From the NCBI RefSeq assembly GCF_014930365.1, contig NZ_JABXWI010000004.1, positions 248,001-312,000 on the forward strand: DNA of 64,000 bases. The letters run 5' to 3'. Every line of letters starts with the position of its first letter. Within the stretch, counting starts at the first letter, position 1. Made by a program: the position numbers and the translations under genes. The notes below the pieces were generated by a model. It saw nothing but the letters and a program-made list of their open reading frames with translations. It was not told the DNA's origin and did not search any database. Shown here piece by piece: positions 31,375 to 40,819 of this stretch. The DNA is from Streptomyces caniscabiei. Its GTDB lineage: Bacteria; Actinomycetota; Actinomycetes; Streptomycetales; Streptomycetaceae.

Positions 31375-34062
31375 ATGGTGCGTTACGTGTACGACTTCAC
31401 GGAGGGCGGCCGGGACATGGCCGACCTGCTCGGCGGCAAGGGAGCGAACCTGGCCGAGATGACCCGGCTGGGCCTTCCGGTCCCGCCCGGTTTCATCGTC
31501 ACCACCGAGGCCTGTCGGGCCTTCCTGGCCACCGGTGACGAACCGGAGGGGATGACGGAGGAGATCTCCCGGCACCTGACGGCCGTGGAGCGGGCGGCCG
31601 GACGGTCCCTGGGGCAGCGGGACGACCCGTTGCTGCTGTCGGTCCGTTCGGGGGCGCGGTTCTCCATGCCCGGCATGATGGAGACGGTCCTGGACATCGG
31701 TCTGAACGACGAATCCGTCCAGGGACTCGCCAAGACGTCGGGGAACGAGCGGTTCGCCTGGGACTCCTACCGTCGGCTCGTCCAGATGTTCGGCAGCACG
31801 GTGATGGGGGTCGACTCCGCCCTCTTCGAAGGCGCCATCACCCTGCTCAAGGAGGCCCGGGAGGTCCGGGACGACGTGCGGCTCGACGCGGGCGACCTCG
31901 CCTGGCTCGTGGAGACCTACAAGTCCCTGATCCGCGACGAGACCGGGGAGGACTTCCCCCAGTCCCCGGCGGAGCAGCTGCGTCTCGCCGTCCTCGCGGT
32001 ATTCCGCTCCTGGAACGGCGAGCGCGCCCGCCTGTACCGCCGACGCGAGCACATCCCCGAGGACCTGGGCACCGCGGTCACCGTGCAGCGCATGGTCTTC
32101 GGCAACCTCGGCACCGATTCCGGCAGCGGTGTGGCCTTCACCCGGGACCCGGCCACCGGGCGCCCCGGGCTCTACGGGGACTACCTGTCCAACGCCCAGG
32201 GCGAGGACGTCGTCGCCGGTATCCGCAACACCGTCCCGCTGACGGAGCTGGAACGGCTGGACCCGGACGCGTACCGGCGGCTGCGCGACCACATGGGCAC
32301 CCTGGAGCGGCACTACCGCGACCTGTGCGACATCGAGTTCACCATCGAGCGCGGTCGGCTGTGGATGCTCCAGACCCGGGTCGGCAAACGCACCGCCGAG
32401 GCCGCGTTCGCCATCGCCGCCGAACTGGTCGAGGAGGGGCTCATCACGCCGGACGAGGCGCTCGCCCGGGTGAGCGGGGACGGGCTGGCGCGGCTGATGT
32501 TCCCGCGCTTCGACACCGCCGCGACCGGTGAGGCCCTCGCCCAGGGGCTGCCCGCCTCGCCGGGTGCCGCGGTCGGCGCGGCGGTCTTCGACTCGGCCGA
32601 GGCCGTACGCCGGGCCGCCGCCGGCGAGAAGGTCGTCCTCGTGCGCCAGGAGACCACCCCCGACGACCTGCCCGGCATGCTGGCCGCCGAGGCCGTGCTG
32701 ACCAGCCGCGGCGGCAGGACCAGCCATGCCGCCGTCGTGGCCCGCGGCATGGGCAAGGTCTGTGTGTGCGGCGCCGAGGACCTCACGGTGAACAGCGGCG
32801 CCCGGCGCTTCACCACGTCCGACGGCACGGTCGTCGAGGAGGGCACGGTCGTCTCGGTGGACGGCTCGACCGGTGCCGTGTACCTGGGTGGCGTTCCGTT
32901 GGTGGCCTCGGCGTTCATGCGCCACCTGGAGACCGGTGAGCAGGCGGACGCGATCGTCGCGGCCGGCGCCCGGGCACTGCGGCACGCCGACTCCGTGCGA
33001 CGGCTGGAGGTGCGGGCCAACGCCGACACGCCCGAGGACGCGGCCCGCGCCAGGCGGTTCGGCGCGCGGGGCATCGGGTTGTGCCGCACCGAGCACATGT
33101 TCCTCGGCGAGCGGCGCACCCTGGTCGAGGCGATGATCCTGGCCCGCTCCGACGCCGAGCGCACACGGGCGCTCGGGGCGCTGCTGCCCCTGCAACGACG
33201 GGACTTCGTCGGCATCCTGGCGGCGATGGACGGCCTGCCGGTCACCATCCGTCTGCTGGACCCGCCCCTGCACGAGTTCCTGCCGGACCGCACCGAGCTC
33301 GCCGTCCGTGTCGCCGCCGCCGAGGCCCGTGGTGAGCTGCCCGCCGCGCACGACACCGAGCTGCTGGAGGCGGTGAACCGTATGCACGAGGAGAACCCGA
33401 TGCTCGGGCTGCGGGGCGTGCGCCTCGGGCTGGTGGTGCCCGGTCTGGTCGCCATGCAGGTCCGGGCGATCGCCGAGGCAGTCGTGGAACGCGTCCGGGC
33501 CGGCGGCGCGCCGCACGCGGAGATCATGGTCCCGCTGGTCGGCGCGGTGGAGGAGCTCCGGCTCGCCCGCGAGGAGGTGGAGCGGGTGCTGGCCGAGGTC
33601 GAGGAGGAGACCGGTGTGGTCGTGCGCTGCCCCGTCGGCACGATGATCGAACTGCCCAGGGCCGCGCTCACCGCGGGCCGGATCGCCGAGGAGGCGGAGT
33701 TCTTCTCCTTCGGCACCAACGACCTGACCCAGACCGCGTGGGGCTTCTCCCGCGACGACGTCGAGGCGGCCTTCTTCTCCGCCTACCTCGACAAGGGCGT
33801 CTTCACGGCCTCGCCGTTCGAGACGATCGACCGTGACGGTGTGGGCCGCCTGGTGCGGATCGCGGTCGACGAGGGCCGCGCGGCCCGTCCCGACCTGACG
33901 ATCGGGGTGTGCGGCGAGCACGGCGGGGACCCGGAGTCCGTGCACTTCTTCCACGCGGCGGGGCTCGACTACGTCTCCTGCTCCCCGTTCCGCGTCCCCG
34001 TGGCCCGCCTGGAGGCCGGCCGGGCCGCCCTGTCCGGGACGGATGCCGGCGACAGCCGCTGA
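31375..34062 (+). CDS. ppdK: Pyruvate, phosphate dikinase
   Basis: 895 residues, normal length. The N-terminal ATP-grasp domain has LLGGKGANLAEMTRLGLPVP and LSVRSGARFSMPGMMETVLD. The phospho-His domain has TSRGGRTSHAAVVARGMGKV with His451. The C-terminal PEP/pyruvate barrel has GLCRTEHMFLG and IGVCGEHGGDPESVHFF, with a catalytic Cys in DYVSCSPFRVPV. It interconverts pyruvate + ATP + Pi and PEP + AMP + PPi. In the glycolytic direction it would use PPi to save ATP under oxygen limitation (inference). Start ATG 31375 follows GGAGGAGACC. Confidence 0.95.
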   Translation: MVRYVYDFTEGGRDMADLLGGKGANLAEMTRLGLPVPPGFIVTTEACRAFLATGDEPEGMTEEISRHLTAVERAAGRSLGQRDDPLLLSVRSGARFSMPGMMETVLDIGLNDESVQGLAKTSGNERFAWDSYRRLVQMFGSTVMGVDSALFEGAITLLKEAREVRDDVRLDAGDLAWLVETYKSLIRDETGEDFPQSPAEQLRLAVLAVFRSWNGERARLYRRREHIPEDLGTAVTVQRMVFGNLGTDSGSGVAFTRDPATGRPGLYGDYLSNAQGEDVVAGIRNTVPLTELERLDPDAYRRLRDHMGTLERHYRDLCDIEFTIERGRLWMLQTRVGKRTAEAAFAIAAELVEEGLITPDEALARVSGDGLARLMFPRFDTAATGEALAQGLPASPGAAVGAAVFDSAEAVRRAAAGEKVVLVRQETTPDDLPGMLAAEAVLTSRGGRTSHAAVVARGMGKVCVCGAEDLTVNSGARRFTTSDGTVVEEGTVVSVDGSTGAVYLGGVPLVASAFMRHLETGEQADAIVAAGARALRHADSVRRLEVRANADTPEDAARARRFGARGIGLCRTEHMFLGERRTLVEAMILARSDAERTRALGALLPLQRRDFVGILAAMDGLPVTIRLLDPPLHEFLPDRTELAVRVAAAEARGELPAAHDTELLEAVNRMHEENPMLGLRGVRLGLVVPGLVAMQVRAIAEAVVERVRAGGAPHAEIMVPLVGAVEELRLAREEVERVLAEVEEETGVVVRCPVGTMIELPRAALTAGRIAEEAEFFSFGTNDLTQTAWGFSRDDVEAAFFSAYLDKGVFTASPFETIDRDGVGRLVRIAVDEGRAARPDLTIGVCGEHGGDPESVHFFHAAGLDYVSCSPFRVPVARLEAGRAALSGTDAGDSR

Positions 34063-34130
34063 CATCCGTCCCCCGACCCGGGACCAACGGCACATGTGCG
34101 GCAGCACGGTCCGCGGGACAGTGAAAGACA

Positions 34131-34162
34131 GGAGCGGCACCGATCCCCCGCGGTGTCGCTCC
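34131..34162 (+). terminator. Hairpin downstream of ppdK
   Basis: GGAGCGGCACCG (34131-34142) pairs with CGGTGTCGCTCC (34151-34162), 12 bp with one G-U, around an 8-nt loop. It lies 69 bp after the ppdK stop. The rest of 34063-34249 has no gene. Confidence 0.7.
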
Positions 34163-34249
34163 GCCCCGTACCCGTGAAGACGTCCGCACCCGCGAAAGCG
34201 CCGCCCTGCCCCTCCTGTCCGGGGGCGGGGCGGTCGGGCGGGCGCCGCG

Positions 34250-35146
34250 TCAGAAGTGCGGGACGACTGCCACCGGGGCCCTGGAGCGCCGTACGACCGC
34301 GTAGGTCACGGGACCGATGTGCGGGGCCAACGGGGTGCGGCGGATGCGGCGGCCCACGACCACCAGGCAGGCGTCGGCGGAGGCGTCCACCAGATGTGCG
34401 CCGGCCCGGCCGACCACGGCCTCCTCGGTCACCCGCACGCCCGGGAACTTCTCCCGCCAGGGAACGAGTACGGCCGACGGCCCCTGCTCGGCCTCGGCCT
34501 TGGACGGCCCCTGCTCGTCCCCTGCCGTCCCGCTGTCGCCGTACGGCGGCGTGCCGTGTCCGTGGACGACGCGCAGGCCCGTCGCACGCCGTGCCGCCGC
34601 TTCGAAGGCGAACGCGAGGACCGTGTCGTCGGGATCGTCGAGGTCCAGCCCCAGCACGACGTCCCGGTAGGCGGTCGGCCCGATACCGGGGGCGTCGGGC
34701 CGGTACTCACCCACTGCCTCGGCGCGGACGAGGACGACCGGTCGTCCGGCCCGCGCCACCACGGCCGCCGCGACCGACCCGAGGAGGAACCCGGCGGCCC
34801 TGCCCAGCCCCCGTGACCCGAGCACCAGCACCTCGCTGTCCCCGGCCACCGCGACCAGGGCCGACGCGGGGTGCCCGGGGAGCCGGTCGGCCTCGACCGG
34901 CAGGCCGGGGTGGCGGTGGGCCAGTCGGGTGACCGACTCGCGCAGCAGTGCGGCGGCGCGGTCGGCGCCGGGCGGCGCGACGCGTTCGCCGGCGAAGGGC
35001 ACGTAACTGTGCGGGGGAAGGTCGTCGGCGTGCACGACCCGCAGGGGCAGGGAGTACATCAGGGCCTCACGTGCGCCCCAGTCGGCGGCCGCACGGCTCT
35101 CCGACGATCCGTCCAGTCCGACGGCGACGAAACGGGACGGTGACAT
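34250..35146 (-). CDS. Tandem universal stress protein
   Basis: 298 residues with two USP domains. Domain 1 (RFVAVGLDGSSESRAAADWG to VVLVRAEA) has the nucleotide loop VLGSRGLGRAAGFLLGSVA, fitting G-2x-G-9x-G(S). Domain 2 (YRDVVLGLDLDDPDDTVLAF to PVAVVPHF) has VVVGRRIRRTPLAPHIGPV. Start ATG 35146 follows AGGAGG. A Gly/Glu/Pro-rich segment with two EQGPS repeats interrupts domain 2. ATP-binding tandem USPs such as Rv2623 are DosR-regulon proteins linked to growth arrest. It is co-transcribed with the USP gene ending 25 bp upstream. Confidence 0.9.
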   Translation of the reverse strand: MSPSRFVAVGLDGSSESRAAADWGAREALMYSLPLRVVHADDLPPHSYVPFAGERVAPPGADRAAALLRESVTRLAHRHPGLPVEADRLPGHPASALVAVAGDSEVLVLGSRGLGRAAGFLLGSVAAAVVARAGRPVVLVRAEAVGEYRPDAPGIGPTAYRDVVLGLDLDDPDDTVLAFAFEAAARRATGLRVVHGHGTPPYGDSGTAGDEQGPSKAEAEQGPSAVLVPWREKFPGVRVTEEAVVGRAGAHLVDASADACLVVVGRRIRRTPLAPHIGPVTYAVVRRSRAPVAVVPHF

Positions 35147-35171
35147 GGGCCGGCCTCCTGGTGCTCCACGG

Positions 35172-36002
35172 TCATGCGGCGGGTACGACGACCACCGGGC
35201 AGTGCGCGTGGCGCAGCAGGACGGGGGCGACGTGCGTGTGGGGCGGGGCGACGGCGGAGGTCCGGTGGTGCGAGCCGACGACCACCAGGCCGGCCTCGCG
35301 GGTCGACGCCAGCAACGCCTCCGGCGCACTCGTCCGCACCGTCATGGCTTCCACCGCGACATCGGCGTACCGCTCCCGCAGCGCGGCCAGGGCGAAGCGC
35401 GGGACCGCTTCCTGCACTCGCTCGTGCGAGGTGGCCGGGTCCCGTCGCGGGCCCTGTGTGCCCACGAGCGGTGGCAGTGCGGGCGTGACCTGGTGGTGGG
35501 GCCAGGAGTGCAGGACACGCAGCCGGGCGCCGCGTCGCCGGGCCTCCTCGAAGGCGTAGACGGCGGCTCGTTCGTCCCTGTCGTCCTCCAGGCCGAGGAC
35601 CACCACGCGCCCGCTGTCGCACGGGTGGTCCCCGCGCACGACGAGCAGGGGACCGCGCGCACGGCGGGCCAGCCGCAGGCCGACCGACCCGAGGAGCAGG
35701 CCGGCGACGCGCCCCATGCCCCGGGATCCCACGACGGTGAGCGCCGCGTCGGCACCCTCCCGTGCCAGCGCCCGTACGGCGCCGCCCTCGGCCGCGACGG
35801 TCCGCACCGGGAGGCCGGGGTGCCGCGCGCGGACGCGTGAGACGGCGGCGGCCAGGATCGGCACCGTCTCGGCGCGGTCCGCGGCGGCGCACACCGGCCG
35901 CAGCTCGGCGTCACGGCGGATCGCCTCCCCGGCCGCCCAGTCCAGGGCCCTGGTGGAGGACAGGGTGCCGTCCACTCCGACGACGACATGGTGGTGGGTC
36001 AT
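35172..36002 (-). CDS. Tandem universal stress protein
   Basis: 276 residues. Domain 1 starts HHHVVVGVDGTLSSTRALDW and has VVGSRGMGRVAGLLLGSVG, the ATP-type loop. Domain 2 (GRVVVLGLEDDRDERAAVYA to HCPVVVVPAA) has VVGSHHRTSAVAPPHTHVAP, where the final Gly-Ser of the loop is lost, so only domain 1 is likely to bind nucleotide. RBS is weak (AGAGAAG). First gene of a two-USP operon; at least three palindromes lie in the gap with the divergent STAS gene. Confidence 0.9.
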   Translation of the reverse strand: MTHHHVVVGVDGTLSSTRALDWAAGEAIRRDAELRPVCAAADRAETVPILAAAVSRVRARHPGLPVRTVAAEGGAVRALAREGADAALTVVGSRGMGRVAGLLLGSVGLRLARRARGPLLVVRGDHPCDSGRVVVLGLEDDRDERAAVYAFEEARRRGARLRVLHSWPHHQVTPALPPLVGTQGPRRDPATSHERVQEAVPRFALAALRERYADVAVEAMTVRTSAPEALLASTREAGLVVVGSHHRTSAVAPPHTHVAPVLLRHAHCPVVVVPAA

Positions 36003-36115
36003 GGCTCGGCTTCTCTCTCGACAGGCTGTGACCGGGGAGCACCGGACGGTGGCCCTCACCCACGATGTTCGCCGTGGGCCGCCTGCGGGGGCAGGAGCCG
36101 GGAGAACCCGGCGGC

Positions 36116-36236
36116 GTGCCGAACGGCCCCTGCCCGCAGGGACGTTCGGGCCGTGGCGCGGGAGCCGTGACGTGTGGGGTGGCGCGATGCGGGCCGACCG
36201 GGCCATGAGGGATCGGCGGTAGGGACCGAACGGCCC
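36116..36236. promoter_or_regulatory. Four DevR/OsdR-type palindromes between USP operon and STAS gene
   Basis: GTGCCGAACGGCCC (36116-36129), GGGACGTTCGGGCC (36139-36152), GGGCCGACCGGGCC (36191-36204) and GGACCGAACGGCCC (36223-36236, in TAGGGACCGAACGGCCCTA). The first two are a 23-bp pair facing the USP operon. The last copy ends only 35 bp before the STAS ATG, overlapping where its core promoter should be. Confidence 0.75.
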
Positions 36237-36271
36237 TACCGCCGATCGCACGGGTTGGTTTGTCTTTCTCC

Positions 36272-36664
36272 ATGGACGGCAACCACACGAGGTCCTCCCC
36301 GTACCGCACGACGCGGGCGGCCGACGGCAGCACGGTCGTGACGCTGCACGGCGAACTCGACCTGCCGGCGGTACCGGCCCTCTCGGCGGCCCTGGACGAC
36401 CTGACAGCCGTGCCCCGCCCCGACCTGGTGCTGGACTTGCGTTCCGTGACCTTCGTCGACTGCTCCGGTCTCGGCGTCCTGTGCCGGGCGAAGAGCCGGA
36501 TCCGGGGCCGGCACGGCCGGCTGCGGCTGGTCACGCGCGCGAGCGCCTTCCGGCGGCTGCTGCGGTGCACGGGGCTGAGCGACGCCTTCGAGGTGCGCCC
36601 GGACCTGCCCGAGGCGCTCGCCGACGGGGTACCGACGGAACGGGCCACGGCCGCACGCGGGTGA
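36272..36664 (+). CDS. STAS-domain anti-sigma factor antagonist
   Basis: 130 residues. STVVTLHGELDLPAVPALSA starts the STAS fold. LDLRSVTFVDCSGLGVLCRA contains the phosphorylatable serine (DCSGLG). Such proteins, when unphosphorylated, bind anti-sigma kinases and free a sigma factor. ATG 36272 lacks a clear Shine-Dalgarno sequence. No anti-sigma factor is adjacent; the PP2C/HATPase protein at 16010 could control its phosphorylation (inference). Confidence 0.88.
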   Translation: MDGNHTRSSPYRTTRAADGSTVVTLHGELDLPAVPALSAALDDLTAVPRPDLVLDLRSVTFVDCSGLGVLCRAKSRIRGRHGRLRLVTRASAFRRLLRCTGLSDAFEVRPDLPEALADGVPTERATAARG

Positions 36665-36682
36665 GACCGTGGCCCGGCGGCG

Positions 36683-39061
36683 TCAGTCCCAGTGCCAGTC
36701 GACGATCTCCGGCAGATCGGTCCCGTGCTCGCGGATCCAGGCGTGGTGACGGGTCCGCGCGTCCGCCATCTGCCGGCGTACGGCGGCGGCGCGGACGGCG
36801 AGCCCGGGAACGCGGTCGATGACGTCCATGACGAGGCGGTAGCGGTCCAGGTCGTTGCGGACGACCATGTCGAACGGAGTGGTCGTCGTCCCGGACTCCT
36901 TGTAGCCGCGGACGTGCGTGTTGCCGTGGCCCGCGCGGCGGTAGGCGAGGCGGTGGATGAGCCACGGGTAGCCGTGGTAGGCGAAGATCACCGGCTTGTC
37001 CGTGGTGAACAGGCCGTCGTACTCGAAGTCGGTCATGCCGTGCGGGTGCTCCTCGCGGGGCAGCAGCCGGGTCATGTCCACGACGTTGACCACCCGTACG
37101 GCGAGCTGGGGCAGATGGCGGCGCAGCAGCTGCGCGGCGGCCAGCACCTCCTGGGTGGGCACGTCTCCGGCGCAGGCGAGCACCACGTCCGGTTCGCCGC
37201 CGTTCTCGCTGCCCGCCCAGTCCCAGATGCCGGCGCCGCGCGCGCAGTGGGTGCGGGCCTCGTCCATCGACAGCCAGTCGAAGCAGGGCTGTTTGCCGGC
37301 CACGATCACGTTGACGTAGTCGCGGCTGCGCAGGGCGTGGTCCGCGACCGACAGCAGCGTGTTGGCGTCCGGCGGCAGATAGACGCGGACGACCTCGGGG
37401 CTCTTGTTGAGGACGTGGTCGACGAAGCCGGGGTCCTGGTGGGAGAAGCCGTTGTGGTCCTGGCGCCAGACGTGCGAGGTGAGCAGGTAGTTGAGGGAGG
37501 CGATGGGGGCGCGCCAGGGCAACTCGCGTGATGTCCTGAGCCACTTGATGTGCTGGTTGACCATGGAGTCGACGATGTGCACGAACGCCTCGTAGCAGGA
37601 GAACAGTCCGTGCCGGCCGGTGAGAAGGTAGCCCTCCAGCCAGCCCTGGCAGAGGTGTTCGGAGAGGATCTCCAGGACCCGGCCGTGCCGGTCGAGGTGT
37701 TCGTCGACCGGCAGGTGCTCGGCCTGCCAGGCCTTGCCGCTGGCGTCGAAGACCGCCTGCAGGCGGTTGGAGGCGGTCTCGTCCGGTCCGACGAGCCGGA
37801 AGTCCCGGCGGAGCCGGGTGTCCTTCATGACCTGTGCCAGGAGGTCGCCGAGGACCCGGGTGGGCTCGTGGAGCGTCGTGCCCGGCTTCTCGACCGGGAC
37901 GGCGAAGTCGTCGAGGGAACGGATGGGCAGGTCGCGGACGAGGAGTCCGCCGTTGGCGTGCGGGGTGGCGCCCAGGCGCCTGGTGCCGGAGGGGACGCAG
38001 GCGAGGACGTCGGCGACGGGACGTCCGTCCGGGCCGAACAGCTCCTGCGGCCGGTACGAGCGCAGCCAGGCCTCCAGTTGACGCAGGTGCTCGTGGTTCT
38101 CCCGTACGCCGGCGAGCGGCACCTGGTGGGCACGCCAGGTGCCCTCGACGGGGTGTCCGTCGACCTCGGCGGGGCCGGTCCAGCCCTTGGGGGTGCGCAG
38201 CACGATCATCGGCCAGCGCACGCGTTCGGCGACGCCGTCCTCGCGTGCCGTGCGCTGCATCAGGGCGATGCTGTCCAGCGCCTCGTCGAAGGCGTGCGCC
38301 AGGGCGCGGTGGACGGTGGCCGGGTCGTCCCCGGTGACGTGCAAAGGGGCGTGGCCGTAGCCGCGCAGGAGGGCGTCGAGTTCGGCCTGCGGGAGGCGGG
38401 AGAGCACCGTCGGGTTGGCGATCTTGTAGCCGTTGAGGTGGAGGATCGGCAGGACGGCGCCGTCGTGGACCGGGTCGAGGAACTTGTTGGAGTGCCAGGA
38501 GGCGGCCAGCGGCCCGGTCTCCGCCTCGCCGTCGCCGATGACACAGGCCACCAGCAGGTCGGGATTGTCGAAGGCGGCGCCGTAGGCGTGGGCGAGGGAG
38601 TAGCCGAGTTCACCGCCCTCGTGGATCGAGCCCGGGACCTCGGGCGCGACATGGCTCGGCACCCCGCCCGGGAAGGAGAACTGCCGGAAGAGCCGTTCCA
38701 TGCCGGGCGCGTCGCGGGTGACGTCCGGGTAGGTCTCGCTGTAGCTGCCGTCCAGCCAGGAGCCGGCCAGTACGGACGGCCCGCCGTGCCCGGGTCCCCA
38801 GACGCACAGGGCGTCCAGGTCGCGGGCTTTGATCACCCGGTTGAGGTGGGTGTAGACGAGGTTCAGGCCCGGCGAGGTGCCCCAGTGCCCGAGCAGCCGC
38901 GGCTTGATGTGCTCCGGGAGCAGCGGTTCGGTCAGCAGGGGGTTGGCCATCAGGTAGATCTGTCCGGCCGCGAGGTAGTTGGCGGCCCGCCAGTGGGCGT
39001 CCAGGGTGCGCAGCTCGTCGTCGGAAAGTACGGTGACGTTCTGGTGTTCGACCTGGGTCAT
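36683..39061 (-). CDS. xfp: Phosphoketolase (xylulose-5-P/fructose-6-P)
   Basis: 792 residues, standard length. Family-typical [20 protein letters not shown] and [20 protein letters not shown] occur near the N-terminus. The ThDP-binding motif is [40 protein letters not shown] and [15 protein letters not shown] lie in the later domains. It cleaves Xu5P or F6P with phosphate to acetyl-phosphate plus GAP or erythrose-4-P. No acetate kinase or phosphotransacetylase gene is in the window. Only 48 bp separate it from ppk2 (divergent), with no clear palindrome in that gap. Confidence 0.95.
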   Translation of the reverse strand: MTQVEHQNVTVLSDDELRTLDAHWRAANYLAAGQIYLMANPLLTEPLLPEHIKPRLLGHWGTSPGLNLVYTHLNRVIKARDLDALCVWGPGHGGPSVLAGSWLDGSYSETYPDVTRDAPGMERLFRQFSFPGGVPSHVAPEVPGSIHEGGELGYSLAHAYGAAFDNPDLLVACVIGDGEAETGPLAASWHSNKFLDPVHDGAVLPILHLNGYKIANPTVLSRLPQAELDALLRGYGHAPLHVTGDDPATVHRALAHAFDEALDSIALMQRTAREDGVAERVRWPMIVLRTPKGWTGPAEVDGHPVEGTWRAHQVPLAGVRENHEHLRQLEAWLRSYRPQELFGPDGRPVADVLACVPSGTRRLGATPHANGGLLVRDLPIRSLDDFAVPVEKPGTTLHEPTRVLGDLLAQVMKDTRLRRDFRLVGPDETASNRLQAVFDASGKAWQAEHLPVDEHLDRHGRVLEILSEHLCQGWLEGYLLTGRHGLFSCYEAFVHIVDSMVNQHIKWLRTSRELPWRAPIASLNYLLTSHVWRQDHNGFSHQDPGFVDHVLNKSPEVVRVYLPPDANTLLSVADHALRSRDYVNVIVAGKQPCFDWLSMDEARTHCARGAGIWDWAGSENGGEPDVVLACAGDVPTQEVLAAAQLLRRHLPQLAVRVVNVVDMTRLLPREEHPHGMTDFEYDGLFTTDKPVIFAYHGYPWLIHRLAYRRAGHGNTHVRGYKESGTTTTPFDMVVRNDLDRYRLVMDVIDRVPGLAVRAAAVRRQMADARTRHHAWIREHGTDLPEIVDWHWD

Positions 39062-39109
39062 GGGTGACTCCGGAACTCATCGACGGGTCGTCGGGCGGTG
39101 GAGGACGGC

Positions 39110-39913
39110 ATGGCCGGCAAGAAGGCGACGAAGGTGTCGCGTGCGGCGTACGAGCAGGAACTGCTGCGTCTGCAGACGGAGTTGGTGAAACTCCAGGAGT
39201 GGGTGCGGGCCGAGGGCGCCCGGCTGGTCGTGGTCTTCGAGGGGCGGGACGCGGCGGGCAAGGGCGGCACGATCAAGCGGGTCGCCGAGCACCTCAACCC
39301 CCGTGTCGCCCGGATCGCCGCGCTCCCCAAGCCGACGGAACGCGAGCGCACGCAGTGGTACTTCCAGCGGTACGTCGAGCAGTTGCCGGCCGCCGGGGAG
39401 ATCGTGCTGTTCGACCGGTCCTGGTACAACCGGGCCGGTGTGGAGCACGTCATGGGCTTCTGCACACAGGAGGAGTATCAGCTTTTTCTCCGCCAATGCC
39501 CCATTTTCGAGCGCATGTTGATCGAGGACGGGGTCCTGCTGCGCAAATACTGGTTCTCGGTGAGCGACACCGAGCAGCAGGAGCGCTTCCGGCGCCGGCT
39601 GGAGGACCCGCTGCGGCGCTGGAAGCTGTCGCCGATGGACCTGGAGTCGCTCACCCGCTGGGAGGCGTACTCGCGCGCCAAGGACGAGATGATGGTGCAC
39701 ACCGACATCACCGAGGCGCCGTGGTACGTCGTGGAGAGCGACGACAAGCGCCGGGCCCGGCTGAACATGATCGCCCATCTGCTGGCGTCCGTGCCGTACC
39801 ACGAGGTGCTGCCCCCGGTGCTCGAACTGCCGGCGCGCCCGCCGTCGACCGGCTACGAGCGCTCGCCGCGCGATCTGCGGACCTACGTCCCCGATCACGC
39901 GGCGGATCTCTGA
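39110..39913 (+). CDS. ppk2: Polyphosphate kinase 2 family protein
   Basis: 267 residues. Walker A is VFEGRDAAGKGGTIKRVAEH, the lid region has PKPTERERTQWYFQRYV, and Walker B is VLFDRSWYNRAGVEHVMGF. Class I PPK2 enzymes of this size use polyphosphate to phosphorylate ADP or GDP. ATG 39110 is chosen because GGAGGA lies directly upstream. It would let the cell regenerate nucleoside triphosphates from stored polyphosphate under energy stress. Confidence 0.93.
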   Translation: MAGKKATKVSRAAYEQELLRLQTELVKLQEWVRAEGARLVVVFEGRDAAGKGGTIKRVAEHLNPRVARIAALPKPTERERTQWYFQRYVEQLPAAGEIVLFDRSWYNRAGVEHVMGFCTQEEYQLFLRQCPIFERMLIEDGVLLRKYWFSVSDTEQQERFRRRLEDPLRRWKLSPMDLESLTRWEAYSRAKDEMMVHTDITEAPWYVVESDDKRRARLNMIAHLLASVPYHEVLPPVLELPARPPSTGYERSPRDLRTYVPDHAADL

Positions 39914-39935
39914 GCGACGGCCGGTCACCGGGCGC

Positions 39936-40814
39936 TCACTCCGGCTCGGGCACGATCACGACCGGGCAGGCGGAGTGGTGCAGCACGCCGTGCGTCACCC
40001 GGCCCAGCTGGAGCCCGAAGTGCCGCTGCCGGCGCCTGGACCCGATGACGAGCAGGTCGGCGTCGCGGGAGGCGTCCGACAGCACGGTCCGGGCATGGCC
40101 CTCGGCGGTACGGCGGCGCAGCCGGACATCCTCGGGGGCCTTCTCGAGGGCGGCCTCCAGCCCCTCCACGGCCCGCTCCTCGTGCAGCCGCGCCGGCTCC
40201 CCCGTGAGCAGCGGGTGGTCGGTGCTCTCGTGGGCGGGGCACCGCCAGGCCCGTACGGCCTCGACCTCGGCGCCGCGCCGCCGGGCCTCCTCGAAGGCGA
40301 ACCGGACCGCCGCCGAGGACGTCGGCCGCTCTCCGACGCCGACGACGATCCGGCCGTACGTTGCGGGCAGGGCCCGGTTGTCGTGGCTGCCGCGTACGAC
40401 GACCATCGGGCAGTGCGCGTGCGCGGCCACCGTGAGGCTCACCGAGCCCAGGAGCGCCTCGGTGAGGCTGCTGCGGCCGCGCGTGCCCGTCACCAGCAGG
40501 GACGCGGTGCGGCTCTCCCGCAGGAGCGTGTACTCGGGCTCCTCGGGCAGCACCTCGGTGGTGATCTTCACCTCCGGGTGACGGAGGCCGGCCCGCTGGG
40601 CGGCGCTCTCCACGATCACCTCGGCCCGCACCCCCTCGAGCGGCTCGCCCACGTCCTCGGCGACATGAGCGCCCTCGTAGCGCTCCCACAGCGAGGCGTA
40701 CACCAGCCGCAGCGGCGCCCCGCGCAGCGCGGCCTCGTCGGCCGCCCAGTCCACGGCCCTGAGGCTCGGCTCGGAGCCGTCCACGCCGACGACGACCGGC
40801 AGGTCCCTCGACAT
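39936..40814 (-). CDS. Tandem universal stress protein
   Basis: 292 residues. Domain 1 reads LPVVVGVDGSEPSLRAVDWA with VTGTRGRSSLTEALLGSVSL (nucleotide-type loop), ending CPMVVVRGS. Domain 2 reads YGRIVVGVGERPTSSAAVRF with VIGSRRRQRHFGLQLGRVTH, ending CPVVIVPEPE. It starts 5 bp after the dehydrogenase stop, so it is the last gene of a USP-dehydrogenase-USP operon. It is convergent with ppk2 (22 bp gap). Confidence 0.9.
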   Translation of the reverse strand: MSRDLPVVVGVDGSEPSLRAVDWAADEAALRGAPLRLVYASLWERYEGAHVAEDVGEPLEGVRAEVIVESAAQRAGLRHPEVKITTEVLPEEPEYTLLRESRTASLLVTGTRGRSSLTEALLGSVSLTVAAHAHCPMVVVRGSHDNRALPATYGRIVVGVGERPTSSAAVRFAFEEARRRGAEVEAVRAWRCPAHESTDHPLLTGEPARLHEERAVEGLEAALEKAPEDVRLRRRTAEGHARTVLSDASRDADLLVIGSRRRQRHFGLQLGRVTHGVLHHSACPVVIVPEPE

Positions 40815-40819
40815 CGCGC

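Noticed and set aside
31219..34140. Roughly 970-codon minus-strand frame across ppdK
   Set aside because: Antisense shadow of pyruvate phosphate dikinase; no family features.
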